Assembly: GCA_023300255.1 (NCBI GenBank)
Contig: JALZWC010000542.1
Coordinates: 1 to 5,613 of the forward strand
From: Saprospiraceae bacterium
Lineage (GTDB): Bacteria; Bacteroidota; Bacteroidia; Chitinophagales; Saprospiraceae
Length of the DNA stretch: 5,613 nt
Reading direction: 5' to 3'
Part shown: positions 1 to 5,613 of the stretch, in pieces
How positions within the stretch are numbered: position 1 is the first letter of the stretch
Layout: each line of letters opens with the position of its first letter
Program-made: the position numbers and the translations under genes
The notes under the pieces: generated by a model
The model's input: the letters and a program-made list of their open reading frames with translations, nothing else
What the model was told of the DNA's origin: nothing
The model's database searches: none

Positions 1-14
1 AAACCATACAGGTT

Positions 15-132
15 TTAGAATAGAGAAGCGGGAGCAAAGAATAGAGACGTATTTCGTTTAAAAAACAATGAAGTTTTGTTGTTTTTTAAACTAAATGAGT
101 CTCTGTTCTCTACTCTCTTTTCTCTGTTCTAA
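15..132. repeat. Long gapless imperfect palindrome (54-nt arms, 10-nt loop)
   Basis: Positions 15-68 pair with 79-132 without a single insertion or deletion (pair coordinates sum to 147), leaving loop 69-78. By hand count 44 of 54 positions are Watson-Crick. Five more (21, 28, 31, 42, 50) become G-U wobbles if the + strand is transcribed. The outer ends read TTAGAA / TTCTAA, and the inner 13 bp (56-68 with 79-91) are perfect. The word TCTCTGTTC occurs twice in the right arm (100-108 and 121-129). No U-tract follows the stem, so it is not a standard intrinsic terminator. It fills about half of the 235-base leader before rocD and could belong to the 3' region of a gene just outside the window. 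Confidence 0.85.
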
Positions 133-235
133 TTTAAAGCACTAAAGTAGAATTAGTAACCACTACTTAATCATTGACCGCCTCCTAGAGAGGACAGAGA
201 TTATCTTTTTTATTAAACCAAAAAAAAATCTAATA
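133..235 (+). other. Leader region upstream of rocD, no clear promoter
   Basis: This stretch between the palindrome and the rocD start should hold the rocD promoter if the gene has its own. A TTG at 174-176 and a TATCTTTT at 202-209 resemble the Bacteroidota -33/-7 elements (TTG and TAnnTTTG). However, they are 25 bases apart, more than the usual 19-21, and the last G is missing, so I do not call a promoter. The 3' end is A-rich (nine A residues at 220-228) just before the start codon, as is usual for Bacteroidota translation initiation without Shine-Dalgarno pairing. Confidence 0.4.
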
Positions 236-1486
236 ATGACAACGACCACAACTTTAGCTCAAGAATTCATAGAGAAGGAAGATAAGTATGGAGCACATAA
301 CTATCATCCATTACCAGTCGTCTTAGCAAGAGGAGAGGGCGTATATGTATGGGATGTAGCAGGAAAGAAATATTTCGATTTCCTTTCCGCCTATTCTTCC
401 GTTAATCAAGGACATTGCCATCCTCGTATTTTAAAAGCAATGACGGATCAAGCAGCTACTTTGACTTTGACCTCTAGAGCTTTTCATAATAACTTGTTAG
501 CTGTTTTTGAAGAACATTTACATCAGATATTTGGATATGACAAGGCACTGCCTATGAACTCTGGCGTAGAGGCGGTAGAGACAGCGATGAAGTTGTGTAG
601 AAAATGGGCGTATGAAGTGAAAGGAGTTGCTGCAAATCAGGCGACTATTATTTTTGCCAAAGATAATTTTCATGGAAGAACATTATCTGTGATCTCTGCT
701 TCCAATGATCCTGTTAGTCGAATTGGTTTTGGTCCATACATGAATGGAATGGATGCTGTGCCTTATAACGACTTAGTCGCTCTAGAAGCAAAATTTGCAG
801 CCAATCCAAATATAGCTGCCTTTATAGTTGAACCTATTCAAGGGGAAGCTGGTGTGGTCGTTCCTGATGCAGATTACTTGCCAACAGTGGCTAAGTTATG
901 TAAGCAATATAATGTGCTATTTGTAGCAGATGAGATTCAATCAGGTCTTGGTCGAACGGGTCAATTATTAGAGACTTATCTGGATGGCGGAGATACTAAG
1001 TTGAGACCCGATATTATTATTTTAGGGAAAGCACTATCTGGTGGATTTATGCCTGTTTCTGCAGTTCTTGCAGATGATGAAATTATGTTGACCATTAAGC
1101 CTGGAGAGCATGGCTCTACTTATGGGGGAAATCCTTTAGCTTGTGCGGTGGCAATGGAATCCTTAAAGATTCTGATTGAAGAAGAATTGCCACAGAATGC
1201 CTATAAGATGGGGAAATTATTTAGAGCCGGTTTAGAAGCGATTGCTAAGAAAAATTCGCTCATCCAATTGGTAAGAGGAAAAGGCTTATTGAATGCCATT
1301 GTCATTAACAGTGATGAACATTCTTCTTTAGCATGGGATATTTGCATGAAGATGCGAGATTATGGTTTGTTAGCAAAACCTACTCATGGTAATAAAATAC
1401 GATTAGCTCCACCATTAGTTATTACAGAAGAACAAATTGGAGAGTCTTTGGCTATTATAGAGAAGGCTTTATCTGAATTTTCTTAA
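236..1486 (+). CDS. rocD: Ornithine aminotransferase (ornithine-oxo-acid transaminase)
   Basis: PLP enzyme of the class III (fold type I) aminotransferases. It moves the delta-amino group of ornithine to 2-oxoglutarate, giving glutamate-5-semialdehyde (which cyclises to P5C) and glutamate, in the cytosol. The 416-residue length is typical of the family. Visible motifs: SAYSSVNQGHCHP (51-63, with Tyr53 aligning with human OAT Tyr85), FHGRT (145-149, Arg148 aligning with Arg180), EPIQGEAGV (199-207, Glu204 aligning with Glu235), ADEIQSGLGRTG (231-242, Asp232 for the pyridine nitrogen), LGKALSGG (263-270, Lys265 the Schiff-base lysine) and GSTYGGNP (293-300, Thr295 contacting the PLP phosphate). 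The Tyr/Arg/Glu set points to ornithine rather than acetylornithine as substrate. The ATG at 236 gives a full N-terminus with no SD, only an A-rich leader. It is the first gene of the cluster and feeds the dehydrogenase that follows. The product assignment is secure. Confidence 0.96.
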   Translation: MTTTTTLAQEFIEKEDKYGAHNYHPLPVVLARGEGVYVWDVAGKKYFDFLSAYSSVNQGHCHPRILKAMTDQAATLTLTSRAFHNNLLAVFEEHLHQIFGYDKALPMNSGVEAVETAMKLCRKWAYEVKGVAANQATIIFAKDNFHGRTLSVISASNDPVSRIGFGPYMNGMDAVPYNDLVALEAKFAANPNIAAFIVEPIQGEAGVVVPDADYLPTVAKLCKQYNVLFVADEIQSGLGRTGQLLETYLDGGDTKLRPDIIILGKALSGGFMPVSAVLADDEIMLTIKPGEHGSTYGGNPLACAVAMESLKILIEEELPQNAYKMGKLFRAGLEAIAKKNSLIQLVRGKGLLNAIVINSDEHSSLAWDICMKMRDYGLLAKPTHGNKIRLAPPLVITEEQIGESLAIIEKALSEFS

Positions 1487-1516
1487 TAAGCTACTTACTA
1501 CTTAGTTACCTATTTC

Positions 1517-1583
1517 TTAACCACATAGGTATATAGGGCACATAGTATAGAAACCTATGTGCCCTATGTATCTATGTGGTTAA
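1517..1583. repeat. Hairpin A after rocD (30-nt arms)
   Basis: Bases 1517-1545 pair with 1555-1583 (coordinates sum to 3100): 27 Watson-Crick pairs plus two G-U wobbles (1529-1571 and 1532-1568) in + strand RNA, with a loop of about 9 bases. The ends read TTAACC / GGTTAA. The right arm repeats CTATGT three times (1555, 1564, 1572). Seven A residues (1582-1588) follow the stem and three T residues precede it (1513-1515), so the pairing can extend to 1513/1587 past one mismatch. There is no U-tract after the stem on the + strand, so it does not look like a canonical terminator. It begins 30 bases after the rocD stop. Confidence 0.9.
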
Positions 1584-1601
1584 AAAAACTAATATATTTT
1601 T

Positions 1602-1617
1602 AATGGCGCAAGCCATT
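1602..1617. repeat. Small perfect hairpin with GCAA loop, copy A
   Basis: AATGGC (1602-1607) pairs perfectly with GCCATT (1612-1617) around a GCAA loop. GCAA belongs to the stable GNRA tetraloop class when the + strand is transcribed. The stem is preceded by a run of T residues rather than followed by one, so it is not an intrinsic terminator for rocD. Confidence 0.8.
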
Positions 1618-1623
1618 CTCCAA

Positions 1624-1680
1624 CACATAGGTACATAGGACACATAGTACAGAAACCTATGTGCCCTATGTATCTATGTG
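1624..1680. repeat. Hairpin B, second copy of the post-rocD hairpin
   Basis: Bases 1624-1647 pair with 1657-1680 (sum 3304). Relative to copy A, the change at 1634 turns a wobble into a C-G pair, and the change at 1640 creates an A-C mismatch. The outer TTAA/TTAA end of copy A is lost (1621-1623 read CAA), so the stem is about six pairs shorter. Confidence 0.88.
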
Positions 1681-1704
1681 GTTAAAAAAACCTAATATAT
1701 TTTT

Positions 1705-1720
1705 AATGGCGCAAGCCATT
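1705..1720. repeat. Small perfect hairpin with GCAA loop, copy B
   Basis: Second, identical copy of the AATGGC-GCAA-GCCATT stem-loop. It lies 50 bases before the start of the dehydrogenase gene, so any transcript reading into that gene from rocD would carry it in its leader. The remaining 1724-1770 is AT-rich and shows no recognisable TTG/TAnnTTTG promoter or Shine-Dalgarno. Confidence 0.8.
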
Positions 1721-1770
1721 CTCAAATAGTCAAAACCAATTTTTTAAATAAATTCTCCAAAATCGATACC

Positions 1771-3405
1771 ATGTCAGATGCGATCTTCACAGTACCTGTA
1801 CCTACCAATGAAAAGGTACTAAGTTATGCCCCAAAATCGGCAGAAAGAAAAGAACTGCAAGCTATGCTAAAGCAGTTGAAATCTAAAAAGCAGGATATTC
1901 CTATGACCATAGGAGGTCAAAAAATAACGACCAAGAAGAAAATTTCAATACATCCACCACATGAAATAAAGCACACCTTAGGCTATTTTAATCAAGGTAC
2001 TGCTACTCATGTAAAACAAGCAATTAATGCAGCCTTAGCAGCAAAAGCAGATTGGGAAAATACACCATGGCAAGATCGAGCGGCTATCTTTTTAAGAGCG
2101 GCAGATTTATTGGCAGGGCCTTTTCGAGCAAAGATGAACGCTGCAACGATGTTGGCACAATCTAAAAATGCCTACCAAGCGGAGATCGATGCAGTAGCAG
2201 AATTCTGTGATTTTCTTCGGTTCAATGTGCAGTATATGACGGAGATATATGCGCAACAACCACCATTGAGTCCGCCAACGATTTGGAACCGATTAGAGTA
2301 CCGACCATTAGAGGGATTCATATTTGCTATTACGCCTTTTAATTTTACTTCTATTGCAGGCAATCTATGTGCAGCACCAGCATTGATGGGTAACACGATT
2401 GTATGGAAAGCTTCAGATGCACAGATTTATTCTGCGGCAGTATTAATGGAATTATTTGAAGCAGCAGGCTTGCCAGCAGGGGTGATTAATTTGGTATTTG
2501 TAGATGGACCAGTAGCAGGTAAAGTAGTTTTTGAACATCCAGAATTTGCAGGTTTACACTTCACAGGAAGTACTAAAGTATTTCAACAACTTTGGCAAAC
2601 AATAGGTAATAACATCACGAAGTATAATAGTTATCCTAGAATAGTAGGGGAGACAGGTGGAAAAGATTTTGTGATGGTACACCCTTCTGCGGATGCTAAA
2701 CAAGTGGCTACTGCTTTAACCAGAGGCTCTTTTGAATATCAAGGACAAAAATGTTCTGCGGCATCTCGTGCCTATCTTCCAAAAAGTCTTTGGACAGCGG
2801 TGAAAAAATATATGACTGCCGACGCGAAGAGTATGAAAATGGGAAGTCCAGAAGATTTTACTAATTTCATCAATGCCGTTATTAGTGAACAATCTTTTGA
2901 TAAGATTACTAAATATATTGCAAAGGCGAAGGAGGACAAATCAGCAAAAATAGTATTCGGAGGAAAGAGCAGTAAGACGAAAGGATATTTTATTGCACCA
3001 ACACTCATAGAGACAACAGATCCTAAGTACACGACCATGTGTGATGAATTATTCGGACCTGTACTAACGGTTTATGTCTATGAGGATGAAGACTATGAGG
3101 CTACTTTAAAGCTAGTAGATACAACCTCTCCTTATGCATTAACAGGTGCGGTATTTTCAAATGATAGAGCGGCTACTTTATTAGCAATGGAGGTATTAAA
3201 ACATGCAGCTGGTAATTTTTATATCAATGATAAGCCAACGGGTGCAGTTGTTGGACAACAACCTTTTGGTGGAGCAAGAGGCTCTGGTACAAATGATAAA
3301 GCAGGATCTATCTTAAATTTATATCGTTGGGTTTCTCCACGTACAATTAAAGAGAATTTTAATCCACCAACGGATTATCGCTATCCATTTCTGAAGAAGG
3401 GGTAG
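1771..3405 (+). CDS. pruA: L-glutamate-gamma-semialdehyde (1-pyrroline-5-carboxylate) dehydrogenase, ALDH4 type
   Basis: NAD-dependent aldehyde dehydrogenase that oxidises glutamate-5-semialdehyde/P5C to glutamate, the last step of ornithine and proline catabolism. At 544 residues it matches the monofunctional, mitochondrial-like ALDH4A1 group rather than bifunctional PutA, and no proline dehydrogenase domain is present. Visible: a long N-terminal extension (about 1-65), PFNFT (189-193, with oxyanion Asn191), WKAS (212-215, Lys213 for cofactor), FTGST (264-268, Rossmann region), GETGGK (293-298, general base Glu294), GQKCSA (325-330, nucleophile Cys328), ELFGP (426-430, Glu426) and the C-terminal PFGGARGSGTNDKAG (498-512) characteristic of P5C dehydrogenases. 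The ATG at 1771 has no SD and gives the expected N-terminus. The gene could equally be called rocA for its place beside rocD. It consumes the product of rocD, and the assignment is secure. Confidence 0.95.
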   Translation: MSDAIFTVPVPTNEKVLSYAPKSAERKELQAMLKQLKSKKQDIPMTIGGQKITTKKKISIHPPHEIKHTLGYFNQGTATHVKQAINAALAAKADWENTPWQDRAAIFLRAADLLAGPFRAKMNAATMLAQSKNAYQAEIDAVAEFCDFLRFNVQYMTEIYAQQPPLSPPTIWNRLEYRPLEGFIFAITPFNFTSIAGNLCAAPALMGNTIVWKASDAQIYSAAVLMELFEAAGLPAGVINLVFVDGPVAGKVVFEHPEFAGLHFTGSTKVFQQLWQTIGNNITKYNSYPRIVGETGGKDFVMVHPSADAKQVATALTRGSFEYQGQKCSAASRAYLPKSLWTAVKKYMTADAKSMKMGSPEDFTNFINAVISEQSFDKITKYIAKAKEDKSAKIVFGGKSSKTKGYFIAPTLIETTDPKYTTMCDELFGPVLTVYVYEDEDYEATLKLVDTTSPYALTGAVFSNDRAATLLAMEVLKHAAGNFYINDKPTGAVVGQQPFGGARGSGTNDKAGSILNLYRWVSPRTIKENFNPPTDYRYPFLKKG

Positions 3406-3434
3406 ACTGAGTTTTCGAGAAAATGATAGGAAAT

Positions 3435-3503
3435 TTTTGAACCCATGATCACAGAGACACAGAGAACATATAACTCTGTGTTTCTGTGCCTCTGTGTTCA
3501 AAA
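3435..3503. repeat. Hairpin after pruA built of TCTGTG words (30-nt arms)
   Basis: Bases 3435-3464 align gaplessly with 3474-3503 (sum 6938): 24 of 30 are Watson-Crick, with G-U wobbles at 3447 and 3456 on the + strand and a weak centre at 3443-3449. The outer ends are TTTTGAAC / GTTCAAAA. The right arm carries TCTGTG three times with exact period 8 (3475, 3483, 3491), and the left arm carries the complementary CACAGA words. It begins 29 bases after the pruA stop. The A/T-rich bases after the stem are not a U-tract. The rest of the 143-base gap (3504-3548) shows no clear promoter or SD before the arginase start. Confidence 0.88.
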
Positions 3504-3548
3504 TTAAATTTAACTTGTCATTGCTCCCTACTCAAATAAAACCAAACA

Positions 3549-4505
3549 ATGTCAAGCATAAAAATAATTAAGAACCGCTCTGATATAGGAGCGGGTACAC
3601 GAGGCTCTGATTTAGGTGTTGATGCGATTGAAATTGCCGCAATTAATAAAGGGAATCATTATTTCAATCAGTACGAATATGAAGATGTGGAGACACATAA
3701 TGAATCTGTTTATGATAGGGTGAATAACTCCTTTGCAAAACGAGTTGGCCATGTGTTAGAGCAATGCACAAGGATAAGTTTAGTGGTGAAAAAGAATTTA
3801 CAAAATGATTTTTTTCCAATTGTTCTATCTGGTGATCACTCTGCTGCATTAGGCACCATTAGTGGAATTAAATCAGCTTATCCTGAAAAAAAATTGGGCG
3901 TTATCTGGATTGACGCTCATGCAGATTTACACTCTCCTTATACCTCTCCATCTGGAAATATTCATGGGATGCCTTTAGCGGCAGCATTGGATAGTGATAA
4001 TCTAGATTGTCAAATCAATGAAGTGATAGGAGACACAGAAAAATACTGGTGGGCATTAAAAAATATTGGCGTAAAAGGCGCTAAACTTTCTCCGGAGCAT
4101 TTAATTTATTTTGGAGTTCGTTCTACAGAAGCTCCTGAAGATCAGCAAATGGAGGAGATGAGTTTGCGTAATTATATGGTAGCGGAGATTCGCTATCGAG
4201 GACTTAGTGTTTGTGTACAGGAAGCTTTAACACAATTAAAAGACTGTGATCATATTTACATTTCTTTTGATGTAGACAGTTTAGATTGCGATTTAGTTTC
4301 TTACGGAACTGGGACTCCTGTCCCAAAAGGTTTTGATCCTAGTGAAGCCAAAGAAATTATTAAAGAATTGATAGCTTCTGATAAAGTAGTTTGTCTAGAA
4401 TTTGTAGAAGTAAATCCTTTGTTAGACACTAAGGGAAATAAGATGGCAGAGACTGCATTTGAGGTGTTAGACGATGTAACCGTTACTTTGAATCAGCATT
4501 TGTAA
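3549..4505 (+). CDS. rocF: Arginase
   Basis: Binuclear manganese ureohydrolase that splits arginine into ornithine and urea in the cytosol. The 318-residue length is normal for the family. All metal ligands are present: His97 in GDHS (95-98), Asp122, His124 and Asp126 in DAHAD (122-126), and Asp241 and Asp243 in SFDVDSLD (239-246). Arginase-type active-site segments follow: SPSGNIHGMP (133-142, His139 aligning with human His141), GTGTPVPKG (253-261) and EVNP (287-290, Glu287 aligning with Glu277). These favour arginase over agmatinase or formiminoglutamase. One departure from human arginase I is His128 where Asn130 contacts the substrate carboxylate. The ATG at 3549 follows an A-rich leader with no SD. 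The 18-base gap to the next gene suggests one transcript for both. Confidence 0.92.
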   Translation: MSSIKIIKNRSDIGAGTRGSDLGVDAIEIAAINKGNHYFNQYEYEDVETHNESVYDRVNNSFAKRVGHVLEQCTRISLVVKKNLQNDFFPIVLSGDHSAALGTISGIKSAYPEKKLGVIWIDAHADLHSPYTSPSGNIHGMPLAAALDSDNLDCQINEVIGDTEKYWWALKNIGVKGAKLSPEHLIYFGVRSTEAPEDQQMEEMSLRNYMVAEIRYRGLSVCVQEALTQLKDCDHIYISFDVDSLDCDLVSYGTGTPVPKGFDPSEAKEIIKELIASDKVVCLEFVEVNPLLDTKGNKMAETAFEVLDDVTVTLNQHL

Positions 4506-4523
4506 TCTTTTAAGCCTAAATTT

Positions 4524-5441
4524 ATGCCTAGCCAAATCACTTCAACTATTATGATGGTTCGACCTGCCAATTTTGGTTTTAATCCAGAAACGGCGGCCAC
4601 TAATACCTTCCAAAAGAATGATACCTCTAACACTATAAACACTATTAAAGAAAAAGCCATCTTGGAATTTGATGCTTTCGTTGAGAAATTGAAGGCAAAT
4701 GGTATGCAAGTAAAAGTCGTGCAAGATACTTTGATACCTATTAAAACGGATTCTGTATTTCCTAATAATTGGATCTCTTTTCATGAGGATGGTTTATTGA
4801 TTACCTATCCTATGTTTTCTCCAAATAGAAGGCTAGAGCGTAGACCAGAACTCATTGAATCTTTTAGTCGAGAATATAATATAAAAAACCATATTCGATT
4901 AGAAAAATGGGAAAGTACGCCTCAATATTTAGAAGGGACAGGAAGTATTATTATCGACAGAGCTAACCAAATTGCTTATGCGAGTTTGTCTATAAGAACA
5001 GACGAAAAGCTGTTTGAGGACTATTGCCAATTTATGAAGTATAAAAAGGTAGTTTTCAATAGTGTAGATGTAGATGGAATCCCTATTTACCACACGAATG
5101 TAATGATGGCGATAGGAATTGACTTCGTTATAATTTGCCTGGATAGTATACCTGATCTTATAGAGAAAGAAAAACTGAAGGAACAATTTGCAGAGACTAA
5201 TAAAAAAATAATTACGATCTCTTTAGATCAAATGGCTCAATTTGCTGGTAATATGTTGCAAGTAAAGAACACAGAAGATAAATCTTTTTTGGTGATGTCT
5301 ACTCAAGCTTTTAATTCTTTAAATAAAGATCAAATTCAACAAATAGAAGCACATACTAATATTTTACATAGTGATATAAGGACGATTGAAACTTATGGCG
5401 GAGGGAGTGCTCGATGTATGATTGCGGAGGTTTTCTCGTAG
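4524..5441 (+). CDS. ctlX: CtlX-like citrulline hydrolase / arginine deiminase-related protein
   Basis: Member of the guanidino-group-modifying (amidinotransferase, pentein-fold) superfamily. It resembles proteins annotated as arginine deiminase-related or citrulline utilization hydrolase CtlX, expected to release ornithine from citrulline. That activity is inferred from family resemblance and context and is not shown by the sequence. The 305 residues are a single catalytic domain with no signal peptide. Visible: MMVRPANFGFNPETA (10-24, a typical family N-terminus), FPNNWISFH (79-87, substrate-pocket region), EGTGSIIID (137-145, with the acidic residue of the EGG-like motif), IYHTNVMM (188-195, catalytic His190) and GGGSARCMIAEVF (292-304, nucleophile Cys298 near the C-terminus). 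All catalytic-type residues are in place. The ATG at 4524 starts 18 bases after the arginase stop without an SD. Later Met10 and Met11 would cut into the first strand. Alternatives are an arginine deiminase or a dimethylarginine hydrolase-like enzyme. Confidence 0.75.
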   Translation: MPSQITSTIMMVRPANFGFNPETAATNTFQKNDTSNTINTIKEKAILEFDAFVEKLKANGMQVKVVQDTLIPIKTDSVFPNNWISFHEDGLLITYPMFSPNRRLERRPELIESFSREYNIKNHIRLEKWESTPQYLEGTGSIIIDRANQIAYASLSIRTDEKLFEDYCQFMKYKKVVFNSVDVDGIPIYHTNVMMAIGIDFVIICLDSIPDLIEKEKLKEQFAETNKKIITISLDQMAQFAGNMLQVKNTEDKSFLVMSTQAFNSLNKDQIQQIEAHTNILHSDIRTIETYGGGSARCMIAEVFS

Positions 5442-5470
5442 GGAACCTTTTTGTCGTTACTAAGGAATGT

Positions 5471-5613
5471 GTATGAAATAACTTCGTAATTTATGCTGCT
5501 TCTTTTGCTCTTACTTTTCACTTTAATTCAGTCAAAGTATCAACAATTATCCTTCATTAAAGCAAAAACTAAGAACAAAATAAGCTACCCTAAATTACGA
5601 ACTTATTCCATAC
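5471..5613. repeat. Fold-back element with 23-bp inverted ends (MITE-like), reaching the window edge
   Basis: The ends 5471-5493 and 5591-5613 are inverted repeats matching at 21 of 23 positions without gaps; both contain TTCGTAATTTA or its complement. The arms go on more loosely inside: GCTTCTTTTGCTCTTACTTTT (starting at 5498) matches the complement of the region ending near 5585 with about three mismatches and a bulge, and AAGTGAAAAG-like sequence continues towards a loop near 5532-5551. No ORF fits inside the ~143 bases. It starts 29 bases after the ctlX stop. It may be a miniature transposable element or another 3' hairpin. The right arm stops exactly at the window end, so the true boundary and any target-site duplication cannot be seen. 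Confidence 0.75.

Larger units (their letters stand above)
1522..1723. repeat. Tandem duplication of a ~100 bp hairpin unit
   Basis: Two copies, 1522-1620 and 1624-1723, stand head to tail with three bases between them. They differ at only three substitutions (1532/1634, 1538/1640, 1548/1650) and one inserted C after the A-run (near 1690). Each unit holds the long hairpin, an A-run of seven, an AT-rich spacer and a short stem with a GCAA loop. All substitutions lie in the first arm, while the second arm and the tail are identical apart from the one-base insertion. The duplication takes up most of the 284-base gap between rocD and the dehydrogenase gene. Confidence 0.95.

Noticed and set aside
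1..15. Small hairpin AAACC...GGTTT at the very start of the window
   Set aside because: Five pairs around a five-base loop, cut by the window edge; too weak to call without the upstream sequence.
174..209. Bacteroidota-type promoter for rocD (TTG at 174, TATCTTTT at 202)
   Set aside because: The spacing of 25 bases is longer than the usual 19-21 and the -7 box lacks the final G; in AT-rich DNA such partial matches are common.
1517..1600. Intrinsic (rho-independent) terminator for rocD
   Set aside because: The stem is long but is followed by A residues rather than a U-tract on the + strand, and no - strand gene needs terminating here. Termination by another mechanism remains possible.
1517..1723. 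Possible CRISPR array or tandem regulatory array
   Set aside because: There are only two copies of a ~100 bp unit with a three-base spacer, and each unit is itself a hairpin; there are no short repeats with unique spacers and no cas genes.
3406..3425. Short palindrome TTTTCGAGAAAA just after the pruA stop
   Set aside because: Only four to five pairs with a two- to four-base loop and no T-run; expected by chance in this composition.
2172..3501. Reverse-strand ORFs of 60-88 codons overlapping pruA and its 3' end
   Set aside because: They lie antisense to well-conserved coding sequence, show no recognisable motifs, and one runs through the hairpin repeat; they are shadows of the real genes.
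4506..4523. Separate promoter or terminator between arginase and ctlX
   Set aside because: The 18-base gap has no stem-loop or promoter-like boxes; co-transcription is the simpler reading.

Overview
The window looks like chromosomal DNA from a member of the Bacteroidota. The reasons are an AT-rich composition, four start codons with no Shine-Dalgarno sequence (each ATG follows an A- or A/T-rich leader), and protein types common in that phylum: an ALDH4-type P5C dehydrogenase, an arginase with a DAHADLHSP metal motif, and an amidinotransferase-fold citrulline hydrolase-like protein. Assignment below phylum is not supported by anything seen here.

Layout: four complete genes, all on the + strand. 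They encode ornithine aminotransferase (236-1486), L-glutamate-gamma-semialdehyde dehydrogenase (1771-3405), arginase (3549-4505) and a CtlX-like citrulline/arginine-deiminase-related hydrolase (4524-5441). The last two are 18 bases apart and are probably co-transcribed. The first two are separated from their neighbours by 284 and 143 bases. No gene, whole or partial, is visible at either edge.

Function: together the genes form a compact route from arginine and citrulline to glutamate. Arginase makes ornithine plus urea from arginine. The CtlX-like enzyme probably makes ornithine from citrulline. Ornithine aminotransferase turns ornithine into glutamate semialdehyde/P5C, and the dehydrogenase oxidises that to glutamate. 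No transporter, regulator, urease or proline dehydrogenase lies in the window.

Non-coding DNA: every intergenic gap except the 18-base one carries a long imperfect palindrome. These are a gapless 54+54 nt palindrome upstream of rocD (15-132), a tandemly duplicated ~100 bp hairpin unit after rocD (1522-1723), a 30+30 nt hairpin after the dehydrogenase (3435-3503), and a ~143 bp fold-back element after the CtlX-like gene (5471-5613, ending exactly at the window edge). The three that follow a gene begin about 26-30 bases after its stop codon, their sequences are unrelated, and none has the U-tract of an intrinsic terminator. They are the least explained part of this otherwise ordinary catabolic locus.
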